From: Marthasterias glacialis
Lineage: Eukaryota > Echinodermata > Asteroidea > Forcipulatida > Asteriidae
Length of the DNA stretch: 64,000 nt
Assembly (NCBI GenBank): GCA_911728455.2
Contig: OU452228.1
Coordinates: 10,359,129-10,423,128, forward strand
Reading direction: 5' to 3'
Made by a program: the position numbers and the translations under genes. The notes below the pieces were generated by a model, which saw nothing but the letters and a program-made list of their open reading frames with translations, searched no databases and had not been told where the DNA came from. Every line of letters begins with the position of its first letter. The stretch's first letter is position 1. Below are positions 41,067 to 52,400 of this stretch, piece by piece.

Positions 41067-42032
41067 GTATAACAATTTCAAGTTATTTTTTTTGTTTGTT
41101 TAACTTTATATTAGTATTTGTGTCCAGATACACAGAGCGTTTTTGCGTAACTTTGTTTTTGCAACGAAAACTCAAAGTGTACTTATTGGTGTAAGAATAA
41201 TGTCTGTGTAACGAAGCACCGTACACATTCATTGCCTATAAACCCCATAATGCTTCAATCTTTTTGAACAGTTCAAGTAAAGAATGGTACTGTTTGATAA
41301 AAAAAAATTGTCTCGAGTTTCAGTTTATGTGTCGCCGCACGTGTCTATTAAAATAACGCATCTTTTGATGAGTTTATATATATATATATATATATATTTT
41401 TTTAATCATAATAAATAATTTGACAATTAATCGGGTTTTAATTACATTTTTTTTATATTATTTATGCAAAATATAATCAGGTTCATTAATTTATACATCA
41501 TTAACATTTAACTTACGTAGCAATACTAGCAAAGACAACACATGTAAACAACGATTGTGTGTAGTCCGTTGGACTGGACACTTGTAATACCATTTTACGT
41601 TCTGGAAATGTGTTTAATTCCTTTGTAGACTTAAAAAATTTGACAATTTTGAAACCACTAAGCAACCAACTGAGCAATCCGTGACCTTCCGATTAATCCG
41701 AATGTATAGGATATCGGTTAGGTATAGAAAAGTAGGCAACTTGTAAGTAGGCAACCATATGCACTGTATGCCGTAGGAACAGTTTGATAGCAGATGTAGC
41801 GCAAAATACCTGTTTTCTGACAGTATCTTTCTATCTTCAAGACATTCATATTACAATTTATGACAATTAAATGGTGCATGGATCTGTTTATTCTTTAAAG
41901 TGGTTGCCTTAAAATTGCCTGGTGTAACAATTTCAAGTTATTTTTGGGGGGTTTAACTTTATATTAGTATTTGTGTCCAGATACACAGAGCGTTTTTGCG
42001 TAACTTTGTTTTGGCAACGAAAACTCAAGGTG
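41067..42032 (+). repeat. Pair of about 110-bp direct repeats, 865 bp apart
   Basis: 41067-41180 and 41932-42032 share AACAATTTCAAGTTATTTTT, CAGATACACAGAGCGTTTTT and CAACGAAAACTCAA in order. The interval has no coding sign, a TA run at about 41376-41396 and no clear LTR features. Confidence 0.7.
41374..41398 (+). repeat. (TA)n microsatellite
   Basis: About eleven TA dinucleotides followed by a T run. Confidence 0.9.
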
Positions 42033-42591
42033 TTTTTTTTTGTGCGTTTTTTCTAAGAATTGCCCATTTTAAACATGTGTACATCAAAATCATGAACAGC
42101 GGTTGTCAGTGATTTATGCCCAATAGTTCTTTACAAACATCGTTACAGAAACATTGGGTCCCGTGAAAATTTGCGAAATCTAAAAAGGGGATAATATCGG
42201 AAATGTAAATCAATGAAGCGGTTTTTTTTTGTGGGGGTGGGGAGGGGTTAAAATTGTGCACTTCTTGGAGGGATTAAAACTAACTACCAGGGATCGTGCG
42301 CAGCGGGTTTATGAACTGGAGTGTGGCCATTGGGAATTGGGAAGCTATATGAATGATGACAGTGAAAATACACCAAGGTTAACGTGAAAATACATCTTAT
42401 ATATTTAAATAATCTTACTGAAGGGGGGGGGGACGCGTACTGATTTATTTTGTCTATCACCAAATCTCGAACAGCGAGTGAAGTGAGCTTGAGGTAATCC
42501 ATCTAAAACACCATGTCAAGGGTAAATGGTACATTGAAAACACCATTATTTTTGGTGTTCTTAATATTGGATCCAAAGGCTATCTATAATA

Positions 42592-42870
42592 GACCTTTAT
42601 CATGCTGCCACCATCTTGGTCATGTTCTCTGTATCCAATAACAGTAACAGATGCCCATGTTCATTGTACTAAAAGGAACCAGACTACTCTCTTAAATAGT
42701 TAAATTGAAAATCACTATTTTGGACTGAGGCCAGGGACAAATCTTTTGCAGTTTGTTCCTAGTTTCAATCGAAAGTTTTCAGAGAGTATTTGCCCTTCCA
42801 GCCTCGGTTTGGTTATATTGGTTTGAATGGGAGAAAATCAAGATGGCCGCACCATGATAAAGGTCTATTG
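42592..42870. mobile_element. MITE with TAGACCTTTATCATG ends
   Basis: TAGACCTTTATCATGCTGCC with CATCTTG at the left and CAAGATGGCCGC with CATGATAAAGGTCTA at the right form an inverted repeat of about 29 bp. Confidence 0.75.
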
Positions 42871-43018
42871 TGCCTGTTTGGATGTACCTATATAGAGGAA
42901 TGGGAAGAGAGAAACCGGGCTATGTTGCTTAGGGGTCCCTCTACAGTTCTCACTCCTTTGTAACAGTAATTAGAGGTCCTATGAAGTGGAATTGTCATGT
43001 CACAGTTTGTTTGGGAGC

Positions 43019-43375
43019 TTAAAGCCCCAGCTCGCCATTGGTAAACTGACTGTAAATGCTTCCATACTTTGCACAAGTCAAGATATTTGTAATAAGACCA
43101 ACCTGTGAAAATATCGGCTCATTTTATTTCATTTGTTTCAAAACTATAAAAAGGCATTCAGGATTTTTGTACGCATTCCTGTAGGCAGAGTTTTCGTCAC
43201 ATTAAGACGAAAACTAATTTTGGATCTTTTTTCATTTATTATTTTAATAACACTTTAGGCAGAAATATTTCAGGGAAAGTTTTCTGCCATCATTATCTTT
43301 ATTCCATGTAAGGTAAATGTACATCTGTGAACGTTTATGTTTTTCTTCTTACCAATGTTGAGCTGGGGCTTTAAT
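43019..43375. mobile_element. MITE, copy 1 of a 350-bp family
   Basis: Ends with an inverted repeat of about 22 bp, TTAAAGCCCCAGCTC on the left and GAGCTGGGGCTTTAA on the right. Closely similar along its length to 47838-48196, including a shared TTTTTGTACGCATTCCT. No coding frame. Confidence 0.75.
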
Positions 43376-43858
43376 ATAATGGTTTGATATTAATGAAATA
43401 TAATGTTTACTCTTTTATGAGTTGTTTTACCTTATTATTTATACCTCAACATTTGTGTAACCATTTCGATATCGCCTGGGGGAGCGCTTTCATGATGTAG
43501 ACCTGGGCACTGAATGACAATGCACATGCACATTCCTGACCATTCAGCTCTCGTATGACGTTTTGTTGTTGCTAAAATTCGTCTGTATTTTGGAACTGAT
43601 GGGAATATGTGCAGACTGAAACCATCTTTTAGTAGTGTTGCAACCAGCAACAACACACGTCGACGGCATTTTCCATTAACAAAAGCCAAATATCAAGCGA
43701 TTTGTCCGAAGAAACCAAGTACATGGATTTACATAAGTATGCTTGTCGTATCACATCCACAAGTATCGATCACAGCGTACAGACCGACGGCATGTTCCCA
43801 TGTCTACGTCACAAATGTGTCCCCTTTTAGGGGCGCGGGTTTTATCCCTAATTGTAGT

Positions 43859-43917
43859 TTTTATTTATTTATTTATTTTTTTATTTTATTTATTTATTAT
43901 TATTTTTTTTTTTTTGC
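43859..43917 (+). repeat. TTTA-rich and T-rich low-complexity tract
   Basis: Repeats of TTTA then a T run, between copy 1 of the 350-bp MITE family and the ZIP gene. Confidence 0.9.
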
Positions 43918-43989
43918 GATTTAAACCTATAGATTTTGAACAAAAATTTGAACAAAATTTTGAAAATTTATAGGTTATTAAGTGCACAT

Positions 43990-43995
43990 TTTATT
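43990..43995 (-). other. Candidate polyadenylation signal of the ZIP gene
   Basis: The plus-strand text TTTATT reads AATAAA on the minus strand and is the nearest canonical signal, about 275 bases past the ZIP stop. No transcript end is known here, so this is inference from position only. Confidence 0.35.
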
Positions 43996-44270
43996 GTTTA
44001 AATTTCCAATTGATGGATCTTTAAACATAATTTTGCAATGCTTTGGATTATTTTGTGAACACTGAGGAAATAAACGAACACAACATAACTCAACAGAAAT
44101 CAAAGAATTTACCCACAGTCACCTCTAAGTAGACATTAGTAGATCATGTGTGTACACATTCATCCTAATCTCCACGCAGGAATTAAGTTTTACAGTTACT
44201 TTTTTCCCCAATAATTATAGGCCTGAGTAAAGTAGTACTGGGATTTTTAAAGAACACTCGTTCCAGCGGC

Positions 44271-45290
44271 CTACATGTTATGCTCGCAACCATTCAATGC
44301 TGATATTGCTCCGAAGCCCACCAGCACGCATGCAAACTTGGCCAAGCCGTCTTTCTTAGAGTCGAGTTCTTGTGGTAGAATCTCAATAAATGTGACAAAC
44401 ATGAAGGTGCCAGTAGCCATAGCTTGCAGAATGGCATTGACCATCAGACTTGAACCTGGCATATCTTTGTGTTGGGCACGGGTAGCCTTGGCGATGGGTA
44501 TACCGATGGCTACTCCGATTGGGGACATGAGTGAGAAGACCACGCAGTATAAACTCTTGGCAGTGCAACTCGTATAGGTCTGGGCGAAGCTGATTGAAAT
44601 GGTGAACGCCTCTATTCCCTTGTGGAGGGCAATTGCTATGAATAAATCGACCACGTCTTTTCTTTCCAGCTGCAACCCGATGGCCAAGCCCTCGAATATT
44701 GAGTGTAGAGAGAGGGAGATGAGAAGTATGATGGCCCGTAGGGTGGTGAGTCTTGTCGGTAGATTCAACATGCCCGCGTCTTCGTCATCGGCCTCCACCA
44801 GGGGCTCTTGGCCGTCAGCTTTAGACTCGTCTCTCGTCTTTGAAGGATCGAAAGTTTGCCCAGTGTCACTTGGATTAGATTTGTCACTGGTGACCTCTTT
44901 ACCTGCAAAAGCAACTTTCTCTGTCTCGTCGTCATTGGTTGGAAGTCTACTTTGGCAGAGGTAAATAATTTGCTCCACGAACGCTATCAAGAAGAATCCC
45001 CCCGCCGCTGTGAACTCGGCCCAGTTGAAATGGCACATTATGCCCGGCATTTCGAACGCATTCGTCATCAGCTTCCTGGCTTCCGGGAGGAGGTGAATCA
45101 GCGCGATCCCCATGAAGACTCCACCGGCAAAAGCGTTCAGCCAACCCACGGCACGTTTCACTCGCGCACGGTGTTTAGGGTCACTCATTGACGTTTTGGA
45201 GATGAGGCATATTGGGATCAACCCAAACAGCAAAGCTACACCCAATAGAGTGAAAATGGAGACCACTTTGATTTCTGTAACCTGTAACAT
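44271..45290 (-). CDS. ZIP-family (SLC39A1/2/3-like) zinc/iron transporter, intronless
   Basis: A single uninterrupted frame of 339 residues. Eight hydrophobic segments fit the ZIP topology: about 8-30, 46-68, 90-111, 183-207, 213-237, 246-268, 284-304 and 316-332, with an acidic, serine-rich cytosolic loop at 112-180 between segments 3 and 4. The metal-binding motifs are HSIFEGLAIGLQ in segment 4 (H196, E200) and ALHKGIEAF in segment 5 (H223, E227), matching the paired His/Glu sites of the ZIP binuclear centre. The C-terminal segment TGTFMFVTFIEILPQEL is close to the ZIP1-3 branch (subfamily II). The protein should import zinc or related divalent metals across the plasma or an internal membrane. 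The variable loop has few histidines, unlike LIV-1 type ZIPs. Lack of introns could mean an ancient intronless gene or a retrocopy; the frame is intact and shows no decay. Specificity within ZIP1/2/3 is not decidable here. Confidence 0.93.
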   Translation of the reverse strand: MLQVTEIKVVSIFTLLGVALLFGLIPICLISKTSMSDPKHRARVKRAVGWLNAFAGGVFMGIALIHLLPEARKLMTNAFEMPGIMCHFNWAEFTAAGGFFLIAFVEQIIYLCQSRLPTNDDETEKVAFAGKEVTSDKSNPSDTGQTFDPSKTRDESKADGQEPLVEADDEDAGMLNLPTRLTTLRAIILLISLSLHSIFEGLAIGLQLERKDVVDLFIAIALHKGIEAFTISISFAQTYTSCTAKSLYCVVFSLMSPIGVAIGIPIAKATRAQHKDMPGSSLMVNAILQAMATGTFMFVTFIEILPQELDSKKDGLAKFACVLVGFGAISALNGCEHNM

Positions 45291-45846
45291 GATGCCGAAG
45301 TGTGTACAAATTTGTAGATGTACTTCTAAAGGTCAATAAACAGCACACACTCTCCGGGTAAAGTTCTTTTTATGCTACCATCCGGGGCTGGTTGTACAAC
45401 CGAAGAAACTGCACCGATTCTGACGCATTAACTAAACCACTTTAAAACCAGTCCCGCACTGCTGTACAATCTGGTGCCTCAAAATCTCGAAAGGACACGC
45501 ATCATATACACTGCTTTTGTATGAAAGGTGAATGTTAACACAAACAAAGGGTCAGACCAGTGTGTATGCAAAGTATTGATAAATCGTTATATTCATCATG
45601 CAAACATATTCCATCTGTTACGATCTCGCTTTACACTGGCCTCGGTTTACACTTTGAAATCGGTAGCTATCGATCGGTAATCGTGGAGGTTGTAAAAAAT
45701 AAAGGCAATTTGTGCCATGTTTTTGTTGCTGGTATGCATTCGCAACTAAATTATAATCTTCAGCATGCTGTTAAACGCAATAAATGTGTATAATTATGAT
45801 TAGCATACTTATTACCCAAATATTATTGCAAACCACACCTGAACGA

Positions 45847-46202
45847 CAGCACCGTAGCTAGGGTAAAATTTTAGAGGGACACAAGGGGGGGGAGGGGCAA
45901 CATTTGTTATAGGGGGCACATTTGGCCAACTAAAACTGTAGTTTCCGTCTGTATTTTTCCTAAACAAACCCCTTTTTAGCGCTCTTCTGACGTGTTGGGA
46001 TAAACCAATACATTCTGCGTGTAAATTATACAAAATAGTTTTAAAAACATTGAAATTACTAGGTAACAGCTCATAAAATGAAACATTTTATTCTGGTATT
46101 CTCAAATGTCCAGATTTCAAATGGGGGACACCCGGGGGCACGGACATCAGTTGGAGGGCACGTGTCCCCCCCCCCCCCCCCCCCCCCCCGTTTACGCCAC
46201 TG
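45847..46202. mobile_element. hAT-like nonautonomous element between the ZIP and channel genes
   Basis: Same family as 6549-6942 but inverted: ends CAGCACCGTAGCTAGG and TTTACGCCACTG, flanked by CTGAACGA (45839-45846) and CTGACCGA (46203-46210), an 8-bp duplication with one mismatch. A run of 24 C lies at 46166-46189. It fills much of the 1.2-kb gap between the two minus-strand genes. Confidence 0.75.
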
Positions 46203-46491
46203 CTGACCGATCGAGGGGTGACTTTTTATAGTTTTACTTAAAAACCTAATTTCCTTAAATTTGGAGACAATTTTCACAGAGAAAAAAAAAGATCTCATGA
46301 TTTTATGTGGAAAGGGCTTCGACTATCAACTCACATTGCTCACGAAGAAAAAGCATGATAGTGTGATCGCATGTCAAGAGTGACTGCATTAAGTAAAACT
46401 GTGTACTTGGACGAAAAAATAGTTTTTCCATGCTATCGTATTCCTAATGTTTGCGTGAAAAGTGTACTGAAGTCACTCCTGCCGCACGCCT

Positions 46492-49400
46492 CTACTTCCT
46501 GTTTATGTCTGCATTTTTCGATCGGTCTTCATCCGCTCCGGCCAGGTGGGTTGCCACGGTAACCAAGATGAAGTCGAGAAACTCAAACAAAGTGATCAGG
46601 CTGGCCCCGATGAGGAGACCCATGTAACCTCCAATGCTGCCTGTAAACCAAGTGTAGAGTGAGACCAAATGAGAATCACTGCCCAATTGTTTTAGAAAGC
46701 TGTTAAGCACAAGAAAAAGTGATTGTGATAAAACAACTTGGCAGAAATAGGTTACCAACCAAAATACTATGTATAATGTTTTGTGACTGGTGCCCGGCTA
46801 AATTGAGCTAGCAGAACGTTTTTGCAAAGTAGAAGTAGAACGCCAGCACCAGAAACACTAGGCCTACGTAATGTATAGGTTATTTTGTGACTGCTTCCCT
46901 CATTTTAGCTTAGCTGAAACATTTTGCGAAGCATATTTTCCTGCATAACAGCTTTACATGAAATGTGGCCCCGACTGATCACGAGTACTTGTGTCAAGAA
47001 ACATGACAATGGCAAACTCGTTCGTCTCCTTAGGTCCAAATAAGGACTTACATTATTGTACAGGACAGTTGTTAAATAATCCGGCTTTTCATGTTTTGGG
47101 AAGAGTCCATTCGTTCCCATCTTCTTCTTTGCCATACAAATTAAAAAAAAACACACATCCATCAATGTGGTCATGTATTGTTAATTGAGAAATTACCAGC
47201 TGTTCTATATTTGCCGAATCGACACAATCGACGGAAATATTTCTCACTTGGGCCGGAAGGTCATATGAAATGGATTTTTTTCCCATTTTAATCTATAAAA
47301 TATTCCCATATTGACCTATAAATGCAAGTTTCTTCAAAATGTATACGAGGTATATATCGTTAAAAAAATTTTAAAAACTAAAATTAGGGGTGCAACCGGC
47401 ACCCCGTAAAGGGGAAATATTCGTGACGTATACATAGATGAAGGCAAATGCTGCCAGTCGGTGTGCGGCGACCGATATACGTGTGATGTGATACGGAAAT
47501 GATTACAGTCGGTGTGCGGCGACCGATATAAGTGTGATGTGATACGGAAATGATTAGTTATACTCACTCTGCAAATCTAAGAAACTGTAGGACGAGATTT
47601 CTTCAGTTCTTCTGTAGCTTATTTCCTCGAAATAGATTCTGACTTGCAGCAAGTTTTTCCTGAGAGACAAGAGCAAAAGATGAAAAAACGGAGAGATTCC
47701 CCAAAATCATTAGATTGTATGACATTGCAAAAAAGCATCGACATGTTTCAACTATAACATCTACAATTCACTTTTTGCAATGAAAATGGGTTTAAAGGTC
47801 AATAAATAAAAATTACCGGGGGAATTGTTGTTGTTTGTTAAAGCCCCAGCTCAACATTGATAACGAGTCTGTAAATGATTCCATTCTTTACAGAAATCAC
47901 GATATTTGTACTTAAACCAACCTTTGAAAGTGTCACCTCATTTCGTTGTTTCATTTGCGAGAAAACGGTAAAAATGCATTCAGCATTTTTGTACGCATTC
48001 CTATAGGCAGACTTCGTCGCACTGAGACGAAAACTAATTTGGGGTCTTATTTAATTTATTATTTAGAAACGATAACACTTCAGACAGCAATATTTCAAGG
48101 AACGTTTTCTACCATCATTATCTTTAATGTATACGGTATATGTAAATCTGTGAACATTTATGTTTTTCTTTCTTACCAATGTTGAGCTGGGGCTGAAGTT
48201 TATTTATACCTGATAGCACTTTCGGACATATTCAAGTCCACCATGATGTCGTCTGCTTGGTGTTGCCCTGGCCAATACGCAAAGGAAATTCGCGGCTCGT
48301 AGACGGTCACTTTGCAAGGGACTCGGCAGTTTAGGGATTTATCAGCCGCAGTAAAATTAGCTGGTGGGCAAAAAAGAATGAAAACTAAAGCACACTTTAA
48401 AGGGTCTGTATACGTTTGGTAATGACTCTGAAACTTTATGGCAATGATAACTAATTAGGTAAGAAGTACAGCAGCTTTGGATAGTATAATGCATTTTGAG
48501 AAACGTTTCACTTCGAAGTACTGCAGTTATGGAAAAATATATCTCTTTTTTATCCCCAAAAATTTGAATCTGAGAAGTGTTATGGCAGTAACGCTTCTCA
48601 TAATGTGTATTCCACAACCACTCCAGACTTTTGGCAGTATCTCAAAAACGTTACAACCTTTTGAAATGAAATTTACATAGGTTAGTTTTATTGTATATAT
48701 CTACAATTATATAGCATTAAGGCAAATGTACGGTTCCAAAAACCAAAGGTATAATTTGCCTTTAATGCTTATTGCAATCGACAATCATTATCGTGTCAAT
48801 CATTGTAAAAAAAATTGTCATGTGAAAGTATTTGCTTAAAGGGAGGAAGTATTTGAGTTTGTAGGCAACCGACGGCCAGGCGTCGTCGGAACGGTTAGGG
48901 CGCCACGGTTGGCCCTGGTTGGTCGTGCTTCCCTGGAACGGTTTGAGCGCCAACGTTAAATAAGAACAAACTTCGTGTATCCGCCACCTCCGTTTCTGGT
49001 ATGGCCGCTCCGGATTGACTAGTACAAGTAATATAATTTCCATCTTTAAGGGAATAAATGTTATTTCAATATTGTAAGCTAGAATCCTATATATGAAATT
49101 ACCCACATCATTACTGCTGGCGGGTTCGTCTTTCCCACTTGTGCACCATGCTCCTTGATTGATAGTTAAATTTTCATGCTGGCTCCAAATGGCGATTTTT
49201 TGTATCTTCAAATTTATTCAGAGAACGATTTCCCTTGAACCACGAGTAAGTACGTGTCTTCGTAAATGGATTATACTTTAATTTCCCGGAGTTTGTGTTG
49301 TCTTATTATAAAGCCATATCTCACTGGAGGATTAGGCCTATGTAATGAATTAATTACTGGGTGTATTATACGGTGCAGGCTAGATATACTGACTTCAAAC

Positions 49401-52400
49401 ATAATTTGGCTTGATAAAAAAAGTCATAGAATGACGCCTTGCACAGTATAACCACTTGATCAATTTTAAGGGACAAGCTTAAGTGAGTTTTACATCTCTA
49501 TTGAATTTACAGTCACAAGTGTACCAACAACACTGGCCATAGACTTTCCCCACTCCCAGTCCTTCGAACAGTGTATTGAAAAAGTGTGTAGTTCCCATGA
49601 TTTCCCATACTGAACAGTGACATCACTGTCTGTTTTAGATGAGATTTGTAAACATAGATAGCCTACTTATTTATCCTGCACTGCTGCAGCCTCTTGTTTT
49701 TGACAACTGACTTGTATTTCTTTCTCCTCCTCCTCAAAGCCTGCGGACAACATTGATAATTGTCAAATCCAATATCTGCAGCTTGCGTCAATTCATCTCT
49801 AATTTATAGCTTTTTGCAATATGGTGGACGCGTGACAAGTGCGCTATTTAGATTGGGTAAATCTGTCCGTACACACCCATATCTCATAAAAGGCTAATTG
49901 GGTTTTTATTATATTTTGTATAATCACTGGAGTCAGTGTGTTAAATCTAGTGTTTTAATGGGATCGTTTTGTGTGCGTGTGTCATCTGTTAAATTAGTAG
50001 CTAGGGTAGAGGGGTCTGTCTCCTGAAACGATCCAAATATTACCCATGCCAGCATCAGGGTTAAGCTAATGTCATTAGGTAACTATTAGTTCTCCACTGA
50101 CGAGACTGACGTATATTGCGGTTTGTGCACTGGCCTGGTGATCCGTCTTTTCTTTCTCTTCCATTCTGTGCATTTTATGTCGTGTTCTGCGCTTTTGATC
50201 ATTTTCATGTAAAGGGTGCGTTATAAATTTTAAATTATTATTAGATTATCATTATCTCTAACAGAATAGGGTCACTAAAACCTAACCTTTAGATTACTTT
50301 TTCCCTTCGAAATCTTGACTAATTTCTCCTCCAGAATAACGACAAAAAATAGCACTTCATTTACCAGTGATTAAGCGTCAGTTAGCAAACAACTATTGTT
50401 AATAAGTATTTACCTTGAGCTGGAAGCAAACAGTTGTAGTATTCACTCAGCGTACACTCACGGCTGTTTCCTGTGAAATAGTAAGAATCCTCAACCACTG
50501 AGAATCTAGAATTGGTGGTGGTTGTTCTATTTTTCGCGATTCAAAAAATGTTCTTTTGGTGTGTGATCTTTTCGTATACATTTAAAGGTACTGTGCAGAA
50601 TTAGTAATGCTGACAGTGCAGTGTTCTTACTTTTTCTGATTCAATATATACATGAAAAAACTTTGGGTTCAATCCGTCGTCAGAAATAGTAGAAAAACCG
50701 TGCACACTTTAAAACATGTAAACACACTGTCCTTAATTTTGATTGTTAATACAACCGAAATCAGCTGTTGCGTTGTTAAGATACAGTTTCCTCGAATATG
50801 ACAGCATTCGGAGGGAAATATTTCACAGAAAAATTGGTTCTAGTATGAACTGCAACTAAACCATAAAGTTTAATATCCTTATCAATCCTGTAGTGCCTTT
50901 AAGTCGATTGGTTTTGTTGCAAATAAGAAACTGTAAGAGACCGCATTTTGCTTAATATTCATTAGTGTTCCAAAATGTTGATTTTATTTTTTCAAAAATA
51001 TGGACAGGTGGTTCAAAGTTGAAATTTGAACATTTTCAGCGGCAAAAATAGGAAAAACACGAAGGGATGTGGAATCTTAAATCGGGGTTGGTGGGTAGGT
51101 CAGGAAAACTTGGTTAAGAAAATCAAAATTTAAAACAATGATAGTTCTGAATGTCCCCTTGGCCTTCTTTGGAGATTCCTTCGTACTATTCCGTAAAAAC
51201 ACGTTCAGTGGTTTGGCAAGTGTGAATGATCAAGTTATGGGGACCAACATTATACTTCCTTCTGTTCGGAGACGCAACCTTGCTTTCGGATGGCAACATC
51301 GCTTTCAGATGTCAATGATGTCAATGATATGATTAAGTTGCATCCAGTTTTTATTATTCGTATAAAGTTGGTATTCCAAAACGAAAATGGTGCTATGAAT
51401 AATTAGTAACTATCGGTTATGTTTTACTAATGCAGCGAGTAAATTAGAGGGTTGTAAAATAATGTAGAATGTGGTGTCGTGGCCGAGCGGTCTATAGTGC
51501 AGTTACAGAATGTGGGTTTGAATCCTGGCCTGGTAGGTCGAGACACTCGTGTCCTTGAGCAAGCCACTTTATCATAATTGTTTCTCTGCACACAGGAGTA
51601 AAAATGGGTACCGGTGAGAGCTGGGAGTAACTTGCGATGGACTGGCGTCCTGTCCGGGGGGATATAAATATTCTTAATCGTTTAATACCAAGGAAACCGG
51701 ATATAAACACCGTCCTGATGAGCCATATTGGCTCGGGACAGACATGTGTACATTACAAATAATACAGGACTTTAAAAACTTCTTCAATAAAAGTTATGAT
51801 ATTAGACTAACCTGGATATCGTAGGTCTCGGCAACCACACTTGTTGCTGATCATATCAACCATGTGTTCGTTTTGACACAATGGTACGGTGAAACTTTTG
51901 GAGTATTTCAGTGCCTCGTCGGTACAATTAGATGCATATGGTGCCTGCAGGCTGATTATCTAAAAATTGAATTCAAAGATAATGTTACAAAGATTATATT
52001 CAAAGATATGCTACTTAAATTCGATATAACCACGAATTCAAAAGGCTAGGTCAGATTTCTGGCCAATTTGACCCGAAAATTTAGATGTTACATATCGTGG
52101 CTAAATTTTAAATAGCAATTTTCTTATAGATCAAGAAAGTTTCAAGCTTTCATTTTAATGTATTACACGAAAACATCCGCCAATGATTAGTGGTAATTCA
52201 ATTAAAAAAAAAAAAAAATAAACAATTATTGTCGGGATTATGTTGTCCAAACATTAATTCATCAGCCATGTACAAACGATTTAGCAAGTTACATGCATTT
52301 TGTGCATTGTCTTTTATGGCATGTGCATAAGTTTTTGTATGCTTTTTTTGTTTTGAAACAGCATCATCTGTAAAAAATTCACTCAGAGAAAAAAAAACCT

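Larger units (their letters stand above)
40697..43858. other. Intergenic stretch between the palindrome element and the ZIP gene
   Basis: AT-rich, with the direct-repeat pair, a TA run, the 42592 MITE and the 43019 MITE. I see no coding exon on either strand. Confidence 0.6.

Noticed and set aside
44599-44964. 121-codon plus-strand frame over the ZIP gene
   Set aside because: Antisense shadow of the real minus-strand frame.
46492-46758. Minus-strand frame extending past the last channel exon
   Set aside because: Sequence right of 46640 is intron; the acceptor TTTACAG at 46641-46647 and family alignment fix the exon start.
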